DNA from: Calendula officinalis
Lineage: Eukaryota > Streptophyta > Magnoliopsida > Asterales > Asteraceae
Direction: 5' to 3'
Assembly (NCBI GenBank): GCA_963853835.1
Contig: OY970829.1
Span: forward strand, 29,909,764 to 29,973,763
Length of the DNA: 64,000 bases
The stretch's first letter is position 1, and every line of letters starts with the position of its first letter. Below the pieces are notes generated by a model. That model was not told the DNA's origin, made no database searches, and saw only the letters and a list, made by a program, of their open reading frames with translations. Shown piece after piece: positions 61,823-64,000 of the stretch. Position numbers and translations under genes: made by a program.

Positions 61823-64000
61823 CACTACAAGAAAAACCATCTATGGCGACCACAAGAAAATGGCCTATAGCGACGAAATGTCGTCGCCATAGGCTATCCC
61901 GACGACAAGTGATCGGGAACATTTCGTCACCACAGCTTCGTCGATATAGGGTAAACTTTTCGTCGGCATTGATGTCGTCGCCATAGCTTCCTCTGTCCCG
62001 ACGACAAATAGTCCCTAGAAAAATCGTCGGTGGTTATTTTCCCATTCAAAAGAAAATGTTTTATTAAACTCTATCCCGACGACAAATAGTCGGGATAGAG
62101 TTGCCGGAATTCTTTTCCGGCACTATTTGTCCCGACGACAAGTAGTCGGTAAAAATCGATTTAAATATTTTCCGGCAATACTTGTACCGACCAAATGTCG
62201 TCGCTATAGAGAAAGGTCAAAGTCAAAATTCAGCTCTATCCTGACCAAATGTCGTCGCGATAGAAAACGTCAAAGTCAAAATTCGGGACCTATAGCGACG
62301 ACATGTCGTCGCTATAGGTGGAAAACAGCCTGCCCAATTTCTGCAGTTTCTGTTTTATTCCAGGTTTTACCCGAAATCGCAGAATTCCCAGTTTCTGTTA
62401 TCAAACGCAGAATCAAAAAAATCAAAACCATATAAACATTCAAATATCAAATAAAGTACAAATCGTTGATTACAATCCAAATGTTTAAAAACTAAAATGG
62501 TTCTTGCAAACTAATCCGACGATTCATATTCACCTTCGTCCCGACTACTCTCTTCGTTCCCACCGTCCTCATCTTCATCATCATCACTCTCTTCGTTCCC
62601 ACCGTCGTCATCTTCATCGCCTTCAAGATTATGGGGAGCACTTGGATTAACTTGAGCATGTTCCAGTTGTCCATTTAACACATCATCAAAATTTGGAAGA
62701 TCTGGTGGTACATAATCTGAAAATCGGCTCGCCAAATATGCATTTTGATTTTGAAGGGTGTTATACACATAATCCGCCATTCGGTCAACTTTGGCCTCCG
62801 CTTGGTTAATTCTAATTTGAGCTTAAGCGAGGTCTTGAGATGACGATGATGAACTTGCTTTGCCTTTGCCTTTGTCTTTGCCTTTATTAACAAAGGATTG
62901 ATCGACCGGGGGTCTTCTTCCAATTCCGCGTGCGTGCCCGCGTGTTTAACCGAGGGCACGTCTTATGCACTCTTGCTCATCAACATCTTGACCCGGCCCA
63001 AGCTCTTGTCTCATTATACCAAGTTCATCTTGTATCAAACCCTAAAAAAATATAACAAACAAATAAGTTAATAATTTTTCAACAATAATAGAAATAATTT
63101 CTAACATATTTAATACCTGTCCCGACCACATGTAGTCGGGAAAAGCTCCAAAAAATTTTCAATCCCCGCGTAACACTTTTCGTCAACCCGCCAAAAATTT
63201 CGTCTCCCGCTTTGACCAATCAAAAATTCCGTCACCCGTCTATAGCGACTACTTGTCGTCGCTATAGATCCTTTTTAGGGTTTTCGGTTACGTTTTACGC
63301 TTACGGTCTACTGTTTATGTACATATCATTTGTGTATATTGTATGAATGTGGGCATCATTCTATTACATGTATGTATACTGGAATACATACCTAATGTTC
63401 ATTAATACAGGTATACACGTACGAGATATTTAAATGGAATCCTAAATACATTGATACGAGTACATGCAGTGATACATCCATTGATAGTATACATTGGCAC
63501 ATACACGGATACAAACATACAGTGATACATACGTAAAGCGATACATACACAATGATATGAATACATGTAGTGATACATCTATTGAAACGCGTATACGTAC
63601 ACACGAGATATATATGCATGTAGTATACATGAGATATACATGGATTCATACATACATTGATACGAGTACATGCAGTGATACTTCCGTTGACAGTACACAG
63701 TGATATATACATTCATGGAGTTATATATACATGTTAAACGCTAAACCCTAAATACACACATCAACCCTAGACCCTAACCCCTAATCTCTAAAACAGCTTA
63801 TAGCGACGAAATGTCGTCGCTATAGGTAAAAATATATATATAAAAAATTAATTTTTTATTTTTGGCGACAACATGTCGTCGCCATAGATTCCAACCAAAC
63901 GACATCGTTTTTTCCTCCGGCGACATTTGTAAAAGAAATTAAAAAATTATTTAAATTTAACCTATACCGACCACATGTCGTCGGCATAGGATGTCGTCAT
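61823..64000. mobile_element. CACTA element with internal deletion, 3' end outside the window
   Basis: The 5' end is intact (CACTACAAG at 61823). At 63110/63111 the sequence jumps from the position of 5693 to that of 6994, removing 1300 bp. Lost are three upstream transposase exons, the CCA-rich tract and the inner subterminal sites. TATT is shared at the join. The GATACAT minisatellite (63394-63737) and telomere-like words (63739-63787) are retained. Confidence 0.88.
62511..63041 (-). pseudogene. Last exon of the degenerate CACTA transposase, copy 5
   Basis: Corresponds to 5094-5624 with its two TAA stops (62946-62948, 62823-62825). Upstream exons are removed by the 1300-bp deletion. Confidence 0.7.

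Larger units (their letters stand above)
61440..64000. repeat. Segmental duplication block 5 (runs off the window)
   Basis: Begins like blocks 3 and 4 at the MITE end, then channel exon 6 and a CACTA element lacking 1300 bp. The window ends inside that element. Confidence 0.88.

Overview
This is plant nuclear DNA, clearly eudicot. It is AT-rich, has intron-split genes with GT-AG junctions, plant Shaker-channel and plant La1 proteins, and CACTA, Tourist-, Stowaway- and Mutator-type elements. The style of the small MITEs (GAGTAAATTACAC termini with 'fallow-up' long arms) suggests an asterid, perhaps Asteraceae, but that is only a guess. There are no bacterial-type operons, CRISPR arrays or phage genes.

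Only two host genes are present. (1) A Shaker-type K+ channel of the AKT1/AKT5/AKT6(SPIK) group on the + strand. Exons 1-6 lie at 797-4364 and exons 7-8 at 21928-22257. They encode residues 1-515: transmembrane core, pore and most of the cyclic-nucleotide-binding homology domain. The later exons (end of that domain, ankyrin repeats, KHA) are not in the window. (2) A La1 (La/SSB-type) RNA-binding protein gene on the - strand. It has 10 coding exons and encodes 417 aa. It is complete three times (36591-40471, 45614-49493, 56417-60297) and truncated once (22565-23692).

Everything after about 4.2 kb is an interleaved tandem segmental duplication. The repeated block is: channel intron 5 MITE - channel exon 6 - CACTA element - Tourist MITE - 658-bp Mutator-type MITE - channel exons 7 and 8 - antisense La1 gene - La1 upstream DNA. 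Blocks are 4198-23692 (La1 cut off in exon 8), 23693-41613, 41614-50635, 50636-61439 and 61440-64000 (runs off the window). Apart from the CACTA region and one poly-A indel, the copies look essentially identical.

The CACTA element (4406-8262; termini CACTACAAGAAAAAC..., 3-bp target duplication CGT) sits in channel intron 6. It carries a decayed Ptta/En/Spm-type transposase gene with three in-frame stops and is non-autonomous. Its 3' part, with 35 bp of flanking DNA, has itself become an 1823-bp tandem unit: 8 copies in block 1 (6475-21058), 5 in block 2 (25970-35084), and 1 each in blocks 3 and 4. In block 3 an additional copy of the element has collapsed to a 253-bp element with both termini. 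In block 5 the element has a 1300-bp internal deletion.

The channel acts in K+ uptake at the plasma membrane, and La1 is a nuclear chaperone of RNA polymerase III transcripts. No functional link between them is evident; their interleaving is structural. The notable point is that channel exons 6, 7 and 8 (99, 33 and 186 nt) are all in phase 0. Each tandem copy is therefore a potential in-frame 106-codon cassette. The near-identity of all copies means an assembly artefact must be excluded before any biological reading.
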